Below are positions 1-11,563 of a stretch of 64,000 nucleotides of DNA, in pieces (positions within the stretch are counted from its first letter, which is position 1; the number at the start of each line of letters is the position of its first letter). The stretch comes from Varroa destructor (lineage: Eukaryota; Arthropoda; Arachnida; Mesostigmata; Varroidae). The notes beneath the pieces are model-generated. The model saw nothing but the letters and a program-made list of their open reading frames with translations, made no database searches and had not been told where the DNA came from. The stretch covers positions 27,233,565-27,297,564 of the forward strand of contig NW_019211454.1 in NCBI RefSeq assembly GCF_002443255.2, in the 5' to 3' direction. The position numbers and the translations under genes are program-made.

Positions 1-1775
1 TATATATATAAATGCATTGATTCAGACGCTTGTTTAGGTTGTTCAAGCAGGTGTTTTCGCTAGCGTTCATGACTGCCTTAGACGTATCCTTCATGTATAT
101 ATAGTGTTCAATGAATTTTATTACTGAGATTCATTGTGACCACAATTAAAATTGCGTTAATTGACAAAAGTCATCCCAAATCCCATCGGTTAGTGGTTTT
201 GTCAACCACATAAGAACTATTAGAAAACAAACGCAACCCTAAGCGACATCTTACGGCCTAGTTTTAGTAATAAAAAAGGTTGACTTCACTGTCGCGTTCA
301 GTTGTTAAGTGAGAAAGCCTCTAGCGACCGAATCGTAGCCGGTTGAAAAGCTGACTCGCAGAACATGCTTAGCAAGGCAGTTTGGCTTGCGTCTCAAGAT
401 ATAGGAGAGAGACCTGGTCCGTACGAGCAGTCACCAACAAGTGGCTTCTGTTCGACCTGTAGGCAGATTTATTGAGAGTAATTGGGGCTGCATGTTTTAT
501 GTTGCGTAAAAATCGATAGACCTTTTCGACTCGTGCAAAGACTCGAGGGGACAGGAGGGTTTGATCAGCAAAGCCGACTTGCTCCTTCTTCCTTCAATAG
601 GTACAAATGACAGTCGGCGAGCACTGCCAGTCATCGCTGCATTACCTGGATAGATCAGCTGTGTGCTACACTAAGCCTTCTTCCCCTAGATTTTAATTTA
701 GCCACACTGACAGGAAAGCGTCGTGCTCTTCGTTACACTGGTACAGAGTATCGCAGCCGCTGTGAATACTCATAAAGGGCCGAACACGGAGAGCTACTGA
801 AGAATCTACATAAGCAGGTATCAGTAACACAATAGGAGAACGATTAATATAACTACATGTCTTGTAGAGAGTCTCATAAAATTCGTAGGGACATCATGGA
901 GGCACAAACAATTTGATACACTTATCAAGGCCGGTGCATGTTCAATATACAAATAGACTTCATGCACCAAGTCTAGGAACATTCAGGTTTTGGTAAGGTA
1001 CGAAAATGCACAGGGCGGTTAGGGAGGCAGGCCCATGCTTATCAAGATACGCAGTCCGCCATTGGGGTATTATTCGAAACACCCGAAGTGGATGCTACTT
1101 ATATTTAGGGTGTCTAGAGATTAAAATCTTAATGCAGATCCTCAGAAAAGAATTAACTTCAATATTGTTGTTTTTATCATAGTAAAGCGACGGATAGTGA
1201 TATATGTTAAATTGGGGTAAGTTTTATCTGCAATTTGACTGTAACGGATAAAAGCAGATCAAGCAAAACTGGTTTCGTTCTGGAAATAGATTGCATCTTA
1301 CAACGATTCTGTAACTCTGCAATGACATGTAGACTCAGCAATGTGTTTTATGAACTATTTTACATTGTTAAAGGAATTTCTACGTATGAGCTTCTAATAT
1401 AATTTTTTTCTAGTTGAAGTTGTATGCGCTTATCCGGAATCTATTATTAGCCATACTGTCTAGTCCAGATACCCTACTTGAAATGCAAGCTAGCTAATAT
1501 CGTTGTTTGTCACAGATAACTCACAACAAACCTTCCATTGTCTTCTGCAGTCATAAGCTCTTCATTAAAAGTTTGAAATCTTCGTTTCCCTCAGCTGTTA
1601 CCCCCATCCCCAGTTCAGGATGCAGTTCGCCACCGGCTTACGCATAGGCTATACTATGACGCTTTTCCACGGTCCACGTTTCCCTGTAGTATCCTATAGC
1701 CGCCGTCGGCTGGTATACACACGCCGTTACTTTTCTCTCTCTGATCTAGGTAGTTTTTGCTAGCCCGCTTGCTCT
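1..1775. other. Non-coding stretch
   Basis: The window opens with a short TA run (1-11). AT-rich sequence follows, with a GC-richer patch at about 300-780. I saw no exon with paired splice signals and no transposon motif. A 30-codon ATG frame near 608 lacks further support. Confidence 0.5.
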
Positions 1776-1907
1776 TCAGTTTTCTGGACGTTCTTTATGA
1801 TTTTCCTTGGAATTTATCCCTTCCGCAAGCTGTGTCCACGATTTGGGCAGATTATCCAGCCATGCATCAAATTCCAAGAGTGCTGCTGTTGTTACCGTCG
1901 CCATCAT
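1776..1907 (-). CDS. Small ATG open frame, 43 residues, unassigned
   Basis: An ATG frame of 43 codons runs to a TGA on the minus strand. It starts with two methionines and has an alternating hydrophobic and acidic composition (includes ALLEFDAWLDNLPKSW) and a basic, polar tail. No splice site is obvious, and it lies in a GC-richer island (about 1550-2650). It could be a short first exon, a micropeptide or chance. I recognise no family. Confidence 0.18.
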   Translation of the reverse strand: MMATVTTAALLEFDAWLDNLPKSWTQLAEGINSKENHKERPEN

Positions 1908-3246
1908 AAAAGATCAGCGCTAAGCCCGCCGCCAGTTTATCTGACAGGCCCGCTTTCGAAGGTTTTCCATAAGAGCGGGTGCAGTGCTCCCAACGGAACA
2001 GGCCGTCTAAACTTCTCCTTCTTTTCTTCTTTTTCTGGGCGTGCGGCTAACTGGCTGACTCCCTGTTTAGGTGGCCACATTGTCGGTCGAGGCTGGCTAC
2101 CTCATGCTCAGAAGCTGCTGCTCGTTGAAGGATCTAAGGATCCTTGCTGAGTGCCAGAGGGTGGGTAAAATTTCGTATGGCCTTGATGGCCTGATTAAGA
2201 TAGCAGAGAAAGTGAGAGAAAGAGAGAGGGGTAAAGAGAGCGGAAGGGAGAGAGAGAGAGCAGGAGTCTAATAAGAAACTCATCTGGGAGTCTGCGGGTG
2301 GTTAGTCCATGGGTCGTCCAAGGACGAAGGAGCAGAAAGGTCCCCAATGATCAGAAGGGTTGGCTCATTCCTTCTTCACATTCGCCCATTTCTGTTCTCC
2401 GAGGCCGCACTGCTACCGTCCCTACGTCGCGTCTCTGTAGGGCTTGCTATTTGTGCTGCTGTGAAGCGTTCCAATCCCCTCCTGAAGCTAAATCGAAACT
2501 GCGACTGCTGTTGCTGCTCCGTTAGCAGATCTAGCGTTTGCTGCAGCTTGTTGATGTTAGGGCTTAGGCTTGTCGTTTCTCCCTACCTTCCACAAATCTC
2601 CCCCCTTATCAATTTCGCCCTACCATTCCGCATCTATTCCAAGTGATCTTCGAAAAAAGATCAAGCGATCAGCGCAAACGATGGGGTTCATCCACATTTT
2701 GAGACGGTATATCGTATTTACAAGCAAATGCAACTAACTATGTGTCAGTGTTTGCAGAAGTAGAGATAACGGAACCGAATCAGGGAAACGTTTCGGACGG
2801 TGCTAGAACTCTATAGTACCAGCTAGTGCTATTCCCGTTACTACCAGTTAGGTAGTAATTATAGTAGACGTTCAAGCATACCAGGCAGATTACTTAGATC
2901 CTCCTGTCTTAATCGTCGTTGTTGTCGACAGCAGGCCGTTGAGCAGGCGAAAACGAACCGGAAGCCTCACCAGATCACTTTGCTTCGCTGTAGTTATTAT
3001 AATTGGTCGACGTTCGATGAAGGATTGTGTTCCACTGCGCGCTCGTTTGTCGCTAATTAATAATCTCGCTAACTACAAGTGGTCATCATGTCATGTATAT
3101 ATAGCGGATAAGGAATCATTCAGGCTGCCCTACGGCGCAGCGTGCGCGGGAGATTGGAAGAAGGCTCGGAGCAAGTCTTAATTCTTAATTACTAGCCCGT
3201 AGGTTGTCAGGTAGAGAGAGTTTTGTTACCTGGCAATCCGTATTAG
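1908..3246. other. GC-richer island with low-complexity tracts
   Basis: A purine run of GA and GAGA units occupies about 2213-2262, followed by CT-rich and CTG-rich sequence up to about 2640. Overlapping frames are open on both strands here (a Gln-rich one on minus at about 2340-2560, a Leu/Cys-rich one on plus). That pattern is expected of CAG/CTG-rich DNA and does not show a gene. Nothing recognisable is present at 2650-3246. Confidence 0.45.
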
Positions 3247-3620
3247 CTACACTTTGGTATTTAGCGATCTTTTCAAAGTTGTCTGTTTGTAAAGCTTAAT
3301 GGAAAAGACACGTAACAAACCATTATATGTGTACGTGATAGCTATTCGTGGTAGATGATTATAAGCGTCAGATGGAAGCCTATTCCAAAAGTTTAATGGC
3401 TGCCTAAAATAGGTCTTGTATTGCCTATTGCTACTGTCCGATAGGTTATTGAAGCTTTGTTCATTAATCACACATGGCGCCACCATTCTTCACCAAAAAC
3501 CGCTGTGATGACGGATCATTTGGGCACCCAAATGTATTCGTCTGTATCGTCTTCTGCTCATTATGTTAATTTGCATTATTTCGGCAATTGATGTAAAAGC
3601 TTTTAATAAGAAATAGACCC
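3247..3620 (-). pseudogene. LINE ORF2 C-terminal remnant
   Basis: The minus-strand frame 3486-3247 contains the pattern YFRQPLNFWNRLPSDAYNHL. This fits the conserved end of CR1/jockey-type LINE polymerases, where a short basic and aromatic stretch precedes W-N-x-L-P. Just upstream in another frame (about 3500-3610) a basic R-R-R-Y-R-R stretch fits the helix that precedes this motif in such proteins, so a frameshift or stop has broken the copy. The reverse-transcriptase core is absent, as expected for the 3' stub of a 5'-truncated insertion. The family is inferred from the motif alone. Confidence 0.5.
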
Positions 3621-4309
3621 AGTATGAAAATATACAGGTATTTGTTCTTCCTCTCCTAGATACTTCTAATTAATTCAGCTAATTAAATCAACAAAAGGCC
3701 TATAATTTATAATAGCGTTTTAAGTGGTTAAGCTTAGCTACACGTTTACGAGCGGTGGAAAGTAAGCTTTGAAGAACATCTTTAAACTGGACTACGTTAT
3801 CGAATCAGTAAGGCGAACTTGAACAGGTTTTGTTATGGAAACGGATAACTTGAACTATTGCCACATAAACAATCCATTGTATTCAATATTTTTTTCCTTC
3901 TAGGCCCAGTAGGAGTGCGTCAACCTGACTGAAATGACTATAGTGATATAGAGTATGCGCACATAAATAGGGTCACGTGAGAGTAAGCAAGGTGTAAAGC
4001 AGACGTAAAAAAGACGATTAGTTATCCACAATTGAGATTCCTAAACCATAAAAATGGTTTAGGATAAAGTGTTGTCATTCGACCTACAAGTTGTAACTTT
4101 TCAGTGTTCTAAAACGACAACACTGAAGTGAGTGAGTTCCGTATAGATCAATGGCCGTCTGCTGATTTTCCTAATAATATCACAATTATTATTTTCGCAC
4201 CGGAACTGAAATAACACCATCAACGAAACTCTGTAGAAACCGAAACAGATTCTGGTCTTACGGTGCAGGACCCAGGCTATGCATTGAAATTCCCCACGGC
4301 TTTTTTTCC
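3621..4309. other. AT-rich non-coding stretch
   Basis: I see no exon, RNA gene or transposon motif here. Part of it may be flank of the decayed mariner that follows. Confidence 0.4.
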
Positions 4310-4705
4310 GGCCAGCTGGAAATGTACGTGGCCTAGCATTGTGCTAATGGAAGACGAAATACTTCAGGCTCACTAATTTTTGAGTCGATTTTGCCAATGG
4401 CTTGTTAGCTGTTGACAACTAAGGTCCAAAGCAATGGCTTTGCAAGCCAATAGCAATTCATCATGCATGATTCCTTTCCAGTTCCACCAAAAATAAGGCA
4501 TAACGTTTCCTAGCGTCAGCTTGGACTTCTTGGACCATAAATTGTGACGCACATCTCTTTTACACGTTACCGATGTGTGTAATCCACTATAAATCACCAA
4601 TAGTACACCTCTCTAGATACCAGTCTATTTCATTACGTTCTTGTAGGATTTCGCAAACAGAAATTCAATCGAGAAGATATCGATGAAATCAATTTTTTTT
4701 AGTAG
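4310..4705 (-). pseudogene. Decayed mariner transposase
   Basis: Read on the minus strand, the copy begins with the mariner block C-E-x-L-x-x-R-N-E-x-D-x-x-L-x-R followed by an I-G-D motif (about 4550-4660). That motif corresponds to the T-G-D-E-K-W block holding the first catalytic aspartate. After a frame change the next block (about 4430-4500) reads FWWNWKGIMHDELL, then LSCQQL, the mariner signature after the first catalytic site. Further on, at about 4320-4345, H-N-A-R-P-R matches the H-D-N-A-R-P-H block, but with the second catalytic aspartate missing. In-frame stops and at least one frameshift show it is dead. The 5' half and both terminal repeats were not found. Confidence 0.82.
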
Positions 4706-6021
4706 CGTTAGAGAATCACCGAGCGACGCATAAGAAAGTGTTTTTTCTTTTTTTTTTTCTTTCGTTTAGACTGATCTTAGCAGTTTTGCCAGCAATCAGC
4801 AAAATTAGAATAGGAGAACCGTCTTTGCGTAAAAATGTAAAGATGGTCATTTGTTGTGGGGAAACAGCGCCACCTTACAGCCACTTAAAACACACACGGC
4901 ATAGCTAATCGTAATTTACCTTGGATTTCACGGTGGCTCTATTGAAGGTTGAATAATATCGGTAAGTTGTGCGTACTTTATTTAGTTTACGGCCATGTGA
5001 TCTGGCTAGCTAATGCGCATCTCCTGGAATACGTTACCGTGGTAATTATGAACGGGTAATCATCACTGATTCAATTTTCAACGTTATTAAATAGTTACTG
5101 TGGAATATGATAGCTATTTCATTTCATAGATCTGTTAGAGAAATCCTAGGGGAGATCAGGAGGACCTACCCCGGCTAGATCGACTGGACCCATCTTAGCT
5201 AGATGGTCTCTGATACTAAATCGAAAGGATGATTATTCCCAGCACTGGTTTGCAAAAATGTCAAAGTTAAAAAAAAAAGTTTTTCAAAATAAAAATTACC
5301 ATGTCTACGTTTCCTTTGCTATTGCTACATATGTCACCGAAAGGCACAAGTGTGTTTAACATTTTTTGGCGACGCTCAATGCAGCACGACCGCAAATGTA
5401 AAAGGCTCACTGTAGGGTGCTTAGTCATTTATAATACAAAACACAATTAAATAATAGTTTAGAATGAATCCGTACCATGTTAGTAAACGAACTATTTATT
5501 GATATTCGAAGGTTTACAGACTACGGTTTGCAACAATGCGGCTAGTGACTCTAGCCTGCTTCGGTAGCAGCCAATCAGATCCGAGCGAAGACAATTTTTT
5601 ACTCTCAGAGGACAACCTACTTAAGGATACCAACTAACCAGCAACCCATTCGGCTCCGAGCAAGCCTGTTAGCCCGAACCCATCCGCCAGGAGTGTCGGT
5701 CGCTCATTGTGACCGTCATCAGGCCTAGCCTACCGTTACTAAACTACCACTATCTGGCGATTCGGTCACTTGGCTAACTATGGAAAGGCTTCTTCGCTAG
5801 CCACGGGAGAAGCAGCAGTGAAAACCTAAAGCATACGACTTTTTTCCTATGCTTTCTCCTTAGTCCCATTGGTCTGCTGGACACACACTTATTACCTTGT
5901 AGGCTAAACAGCCGACTGATCACCAGAGTCCGATAGGGGTGACGGGGACAAGGAGCGGTCCTGGCTAGTGCCAGAAGCTGCTAGCTACTGCCCTTGGCCC
6001 ATGGCCTTCTTTCAACCGCAG
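4706..6021. other. Non-coding; T-rich tract then GC-richer island
   Basis: A poly-T and CT tract lies at about 4740-4762. The part to 5550 is AT-rich with nothing recognised. From 5560 the sequence becomes GC-richer but shows no long open frame until the candidate exon at 6022. Confidence 0.4.
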
Positions 6022-6161
6022 GTTCCCCGGCTATGTCGACGGCGGCTTACCACCGCCAACATTATTACCACTTTACCGTTACGATAAGCAGACCGCGATT
6101 CGTGCACGAAACCTATAGAGTACGTATATGGTTGGTGCCTCTAGAAGGAACGACTGTTTTG
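6022..6161 (+). CDS. Candidate internal coding exon
   Basis: A pyrimidine-rich acceptor (cttctttcaaccgcag) precedes an open block ending at a strong donor (ttttg|gtaagag). The frame gives 46 residues rich in Tyr, His, Arg and Val, including TYRVRIWLVPLEGTTVL, which looks like a beta-sheet domain fragment. An internal ATG at about 6032 could serve as a start. The exon ends in phase 0. I found no matching neighbour exon, so a chance open frame between good sites remains possible. Confidence 0.3.
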
Positions 6162-7055
6162 GTAAGAGACAATCCGAATAACTGCTTTGCGGCTTACTTG
6201 CAGACATTTGCAACTGCGTCTCTCCGCATAAGCTTGGTTTCAATACTTATACTGTAAGGTTATAGAGGATGCACCATCTGAGCGCCAGAGTAGAACTGTT
6301 TTGGCCGAATGACTGAGCTACGTCGCCGCCCAGACAGTCAGCCAGACCTACGCGACGGAAACAACGAAGACGTTTTGCGTAATGAACTATTTTTTCTGCC
6401 AGAGTGTAACCGCACGATACGCGAACGCGTTTCATGATTTCAAAAAAGAAAGACATAGAAGAAAGGAGTGGATGGCGAACGAAGTATGACCAAGCGGCTT
6501 TGTAGCACGCTAGTATAGGAGTCGGTAAGGACACTTCTTCTGGAAGTCGTATAGTTTATTTCTACTAGTAGGATAACGACGATCACTTTGTATGTAATGT
6601 ACCAAATAGCTCTGTAAAATACAGCATCCACAAAGCATATTGTTGTTGTAGGTGTCACAACACGTAAACGTGTATGCTTAGCAACTGCACGTGCTCATCT
6701 TGTATGCCAAGGTAGTCTTACTTACTCCCGGTATCTTTTACTTCTTCGAGCAATTCTTTAAGTACCATTTACTAATTTGCTTCTGTTTAAGTTCGTCCAC
6801 AACCTACATTTTTTTTGAGCGTTCTACAGCTTTATATGTTAGAATCCAATGAGACAGAAGCGGGATCGTCCGTGCATTCAGTAATATCCTAGATGCTCGA
6901 ATCATAGAACACTAATGCCATCAAATAAAAATGCTCGGAGCTAAATAGATACTGTCTAGTAAACAATCTACATGCGTTTCATTATACACGAATGGTATTT
7001 TTAGCAGTGGGAGTAAATGGAAGATTGCTTCAAAACTTAATAGAATATGCCTTAG
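6162..7055. other. Non-coding stretch
   Basis: An open minus-strand frame (6247-6534) overlaps the end of the island but has no ATG at its head and no clear splice signals. Sequence from 6660 to 7055 is AT-rich, with nothing recognised. Confidence 0.4.
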
Positions 7056-7315
7056 GTGAAGACACCTGCAGGAATTATTGAAAACCCTTCATGGTTCGCT
7101 GTTTTTGACAATAAAATATCTCAGTTTACAATGAAGCGAGAACTTAACACTACTCTATTTGGTTCGGATCGTTATAAACTCGTATTAGGAAAGCGTGACA
7201 AATTAAACAGTACACACAGGTGCCAAGTTTCCGACAGCAAATGGGTCGGATTTTCAGATACGGTCAAACTAGCAAACATTCTGCTCAACCGATATACGGG
7301 AGTGTTTTTACCAAG
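7056..7315 (+). CDS. Candidate internal coding exon
   Basis: The block follows an acceptor (atatgccttag) and ends at a plausible donor (ttaccaag|gtattt). It carries 86 codons in an otherwise AT-rich setting, with a mixed globular composition (for example FAVFDNKISQFTMKREL and CQVSDSKWVGF). A second acceptor at about 7071 (acacctgcag) would shorten it slightly. The frame stays open past the donor to 7418. The opposite strand is also open over part of the block (7172-7357), so strand choice is uncertain. No family recognised. Confidence 0.28.
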
Positions 7316-7353
7316 GTATTTTTCTCCTTGGCCCATCTTTTCTGTTGCGTGTC

Positions 7354-7785
7354 TCACCGTTTGTAATTCCTCAGGCGCCTTATTTCTTCAGTCTCACCGA
7401 AATCCTCATTTGGCATAGCTGAGGAAACGGGAGCACTTGTGCCCGATGAGCTGATGAAGAAGACCACCTTGGAATACTTGCCGCAGTTGAACAGAAGGAA
7501 GAGAGAATTTCCGTTGTTGACTCGGATCGGAGAATGAAAGCTGAAAGAGAATGGAATACTGCAGGGTACAGGATAAAAGGAAAAGTGGGCAGAGCACCTC
7601 CTAACAGAAGCGGCAATCCTTTTGTCGCAACGAGCGACGAAACTTAGCTCTAGAGCAGCAGATTCAGCAGCTTTCGGAATTAGCTTCCCGAGTGGTTCTC
7701 CCGGCAGTTGTAGTAGCAGAAGCAGCAGCAGTACGCCGACCCACCGAGTGCGGTGATTTCCATAAGAAATAGATCGCGTTTTCAT
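7354..7785 (-). CDS. Candidate secreted-protein first exon
   Basis: An ATG frame of 143 codons starts with a basic, polar segment, then a run of seven leucines in a hydrophobic core (residues about 15-27), and continues with a Ser/Phe-rich body holding four spaced cysteines. This reads like a signal peptide and short ectodomain. The frame stops at 7354, but a good donor (AAACG|GTGAGA) lies just before the stop, so coding may end at 7358 and continue in an exon I could not place. The leucine run comes from CTG repeats, and two other minus frames are also open, so low-complexity DNA could mimic a signal peptide. Confidence 0.28.
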   Translation of the reverse strand: MKTRSISYGNHRTRWVGVLLLLLLLQLPGEPLGKLIPKAAESAALELSFVARCDKRIAASVRRCSAHFSFYPVPCSIPFSFSFHSPIRVNNGNSLFLLFNCGKYSKVVFFISSSGTSAPVSSAMPNEDFGETEEIRRLRNYKR

Positions 7786-9919
7786 TATGATAATGCCTAG
7801 CTGCGGCCTTTTAGGCCCTGTTTCCTTAGCACGCTAACACTTCGCCGCGCAGTAGTTCTTCCAAGCTCCAGACTCCAAGCCCCCAGACTTGGCTCGACGC
7901 CCTTTGGCTCACGCTCCTTTTTCTCGTTGTGTTCCACTCAACAGCCCCCCCCCCCCCCCCCAACAAACGAATGTCGAAGAAACACAGCAGACTTAGCAGA
8001 AGAAGAAGGCTTTTGGAGAGCGATTGAACAACGGAAGTTACCGACGTCGTTGTCACCATTGATGTCTGATCGTGGGTCTTGCTTACACTGATCCGATAGC
8101 CACTATCGCTGCAATGCCATTACAACGGCCGAGTTGAACGCGCCTCTGCACAAGACTGAATAAAATGAAAGACATCGAATAAACACGGCGACAACGACTA
8201 TGACCTCCGCTATGATTTCCGCTATTAGACAAGCTTGCGTGATAAGGCGTGCGCGTGCCTTTTTTAAAAACCTTGTGAATGTTTTACTGAGATCGCTTTT
8301 GTGCTACAACAGCTATTGTTATGTCCTGCATTCAGTTTGGGTAATCTGTTCATTTTGTGGAAATTGGCGACTTTGCCGACCTCAAAACGGATTTTCTTGT
8401 ACGTTTATATACTATATAAGAGTTCCAAACGTCATATGTTTTGAAAATATAGAGAATGAAACCTGTAAGCATCACACTCAGGGGTAGCTTAAAGTTCAAG
8501 ATGGTGGATGCACATGAAAAGCACACAACGCTTTCGAGTAGAAGAGAGCTTGTATGCGAAGCTCGCCACGTCGAAAAAACGACTGAGGAAACTAATGCAC
8601 TCGAAATAACAAACCGGCCGATAGTTTAGAACGACATCATACACATTATTTATACCATTGTTACAATATTGTTGCCGATACGCGAGCTGTGATTGTTCTG
8701 ATTAAGTTTCCTCACCAGCTGGCAAACCTTATACTAAGTTTATAGTATGAGCAGTAGTAAGCTTGTGAGAACATCTAATGTTATTTTTAAAGTCGTGGTT
8801 GATTTCAAGAATATTGCTGTTATCTCCCAGGTCGTTATCGAATCGACATCGAAACGAGCATCTGGCTACCAAACAGGTCAGCAAAATTATTGCAAGCAGA
8901 CTTACAATGCTATTCGGGGTCACTCTGCTTCTGTTTGATTTTAAGTAGGGGATACTGGAAACTTACGATTTCAATGTAATTATGAATGGACACCAACTCG
9001 TACTGTGTTTAGATGTAGTATCATCAGATAGCAGTGGATAACATTGCGGGTTATACAAATGGCAAGACTATAGAAAATTTACTCCAGCGTTGAAGTAGGC
9101 GGTCTGGTATTAGCAGGAAGAGTCAGAGAGTAGGCGAAAATGGGCAGGCAATCACTATTAGTGTATTTATCGGAAACAATAGAACACGACGATTTATTCG
9201 TCGGCTTGTAAATGTTAACCCTAAAACAAACATGTCTTCGCGTTACCCTGCAAACAACAAAGAGCCTACCGTTGCCTATGTCAATGCAGGTAGGCTCGTT
9301 GGAAAATAACTTTAGTTATAAGTCAAAGCTAGTAATTCTGGGCCTTCGATTTTTCATTTCTAGTTTTTGTAACCTCTTCCACACACGGCATAATTGTCAC
9401 CATTGCAAAATCTGCCTTAGTCTCATCTTGCCTGCAACCCCGTTCCATGTGCATAACACGAAGGTTTAATTTTTAGATTTCCAGGTTTGCCAATTGTCCT
9501 AAAGTCTATCTTAGATTGTATTTCTCTAACGAATCTTTCTATCGGGCTGTCCTAATGATACATGTACCCCTAATAGTGACGTTGTTTATGTTAAAGTCAA
9601 GCATCGTATTTTCAGGGGAACAATAATAAGCTTACATTGCATGGTGCAGTAGGACACATATGTCTACAGTTACAGAAAATGGATTCATAGTTAGAAAAAA
9701 TAGGCTGCTTTTTTAACTCTTCTAAACCTGTTTTGCCTTAAGATGAAGCCAATATTTTCCTAATTGTAAAACTGTAACCCATCCTTTTCCTGTAAATTTA
9801 TTTAGTAGGATGAGCAAATCATGTACGGTACTGTATTCGAAACTATTTTCTTACAGGTTTGTAATAATGGTCATATAATTTTTTGGATTTCACTGGTTGT
9901 TCTACTAATTATGTAGACA
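7786..9919. other. Non-coding; poly-C tract and small open frames
   Basis: A 17-base poly-C run lies at 7945-7961 in a GC-richer island ending near 8110. A 95-codon ATG frame (8200-8487, plus) and a 63-codon frame with a hydrophobic start (minus, ATG near 8905, ending 8729) have no splice or polyadenylation support. A perfect 9-bp inverted repeat is at 9262-9270/9289-9297. The rest is AT-rich. Confidence 0.4.
7945..7961 (+). repeat. Poly-C tract, 17 bases
   Basis: An uninterrupted run of 17 cytosines. Two comparable G/C homopolymers occur at 29195-29210 (G) and 58531-58551 (C). Confidence 0.95.
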
Positions 9920-10076
9920 TTATTCCATTATTTGAGCTCTTCTTCGAACATATTGACATACATATATAATTATTTGTTGCTGGTATGCTAGTTGTTGTGC
10001 TAATTCTACCCTGTTCTCTCTTTTGTACCCATCAATTAGATATAAAATTGTACTAAGTTGGCTGCGCAATAATCCT
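9920..10076 (-). CDS. Candidate terminal coding exon
   Basis: On the minus strand a very T-rich acceptor (about 10077-10090, ending cttag) opens a frame of about 52 codons that closes at 9920. It holds a segment with helical character (ILYLIDGYKREN, ELAQQLAYQQQ) in very AT-rich DNA where stops should be frequent. The same frame extends upstream to an ATG at 10228, giving 102 codons if unspliced. A GTATGT donor inside the block is an alternative end. No family recognised. Confidence 0.25.
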
Positions 10077-11300
10077 CTAAGAAAAAAAAAAGCAAAGGGG
10101 GCGAATTTCTCCGAGAGAAAAGACCTTTTTTTTTGTTCTTCAGTTGTTTCTATAGTTATGAGACCTGTGGAGGTTTGATACGCCTCACTAGATAATAAAG
10201 TAGCGTGTGGGCATTTAATGCGACGCATAGATGGTCATTACTACGTTGCTTAAAGTGCATTTCCATCTTGTGTATCTAATTGAATAAATGGTCGTAATCA
10301 AGTTTGATTCAGTTTACCATCGATGTCTGGCCTTCTTGGCAGGCCATTAACAAGTCGTTCTTTATAAGAAGAGCTTGAATGGCTCGTTTCATTTGGACTT
10401 CGGTTACCAGGGCCTGATTATTAGACTCTTTAGAGAGATTTAATAAGTCACAGCATGCTAGATCTTTGATCTGGTGCCGTTTTGTATTACAAGAATTTTG
10501 AATAGATGGTCGAGTACGCGTTGACCGTTTCGGTTCTTAATCATCTACTATTGTATGATATATATTGTTTTGATTTGTGCAATATTTGTCAACTACTACA
10601 AACGCAACAAAATACGCATGTAGCAGAATAAACATGTAGAATATAGTACGAAGATAGAAAAATAGAATATTATAACTGTTTATGCGAAATAATCTGAATT
10701 GCTCGATCGGCGGGCGGATTTGGATGTGCTTTCCGTGACGAAGTTTCCGTGACGTAATTTCGTTCCAATCCGAACATGAAACCGTACTGTATACTATACA
10801 GTCCACCAGACTGTTTTATATGAGAAAAAGGTTCAACGAGCAAGATTAACGAGCTGCGAGCAACGATATAAAATAGCGCCGAGATATGAACTGTTTTTAA
10901 TATGCCAAAAATGTGACCCAAATATATATATATATCCCAAGTCGAACTCTTACCCATGGCTGATGAGACATGCACCACTTTTAGCAACATCTGGTTACAT
11001 TGTTGCTATCAGTTCTAACATCACACACCTCATTTATGTAAATCCTTACAGATGATAAATAAACATAGTCTGCAGAAAAGAAGTTCCCAAATGAGAATGT
11101 TCTGGAGAAAGCACTGAGAGCATTCAACTGAAAATGTCAGTATCAACGTCTCGTAACTGAAGTGGACCAGAAAAACAGCAATATGATTTCAAAACGTACG
11201 ATCTAGAAACATAGCCCAAGTGAATCAAGGGAGCTGTCTACATTAGAAGAGAGCCGATGAAGAACAGAAAAGGTTCATAGACGTAAGTTGTCGTGCTCAG
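10077..11300. other. Mostly non-coding; one open minus frame
   Basis: A minus-strand ATG frame of 106 codons (10670-10990) contains a good internal acceptor near 10810. It includes an 11-base direct repeat (cgtcacggaaa) at about 10733-10758. There is no downstream support. A short TA run is at about 10923-10936. Confidence 0.35.
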
Positions 11301-11563
11301 TTCTTACGCAAGACGGCCGTACGTTGTCAACAAAAGCATCGACGAGTCACACTCAAATCGTAGGTGACGAGATTTATGCTTATTGGCCAGTGGCAGGCGC
11401 CTTCTCTGCTTCGTTGGCGATCCGAACGACTTCTGCTCGCCTTCTTCTTCCCGTTCTCTCCTACAACTTCCCTGCAGATCGCTGGGAATTGATTGGCCTG
11501 ACCATCGGCATGGTTTACCAACCGCTCTGCCTTTTTCTCCTTCTACTCTGCAACTATCTGCAG
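11301..11563 (+). CDS. Candidate internal exon with membrane segment
   Basis: The block runs from an acceptor (ttgtcgtgctcag) to a canonical donor (CTGCAG|GTAAGTT), with 87 codons in phase 0 at the 3' side. The translation is rich in Leu, Ala and Tyr and ends in a hydrophobic stretch (PLCLFLLLLCNYL) that could span a membrane. Other frames on both strands are open here too because the island is GC-rich, so coding status and strand are not settled. Confidence 0.28.

Noticed and set aside
5994..6015. Upstream start for the exon at 6022
   Set aside because: The in-frame start there is TTG, and the ATG at about 6000 is in another frame, so an acceptor or the internal ATG is preferred.
7826..8059. 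Minus-strand signal-peptide-like frame next to the poly-C tract
   Set aside because: The frame runs through the poly-C/G homopolymer as poly-glycine and shows no splice support. It is likely low-complexity artefact.
9262..9297. 9-bp inverted repeat as a terminator or microRNA
   Set aside because: Stem is short, loop is 18 bases and there is no T-run or flanking structure. Chance is likely.
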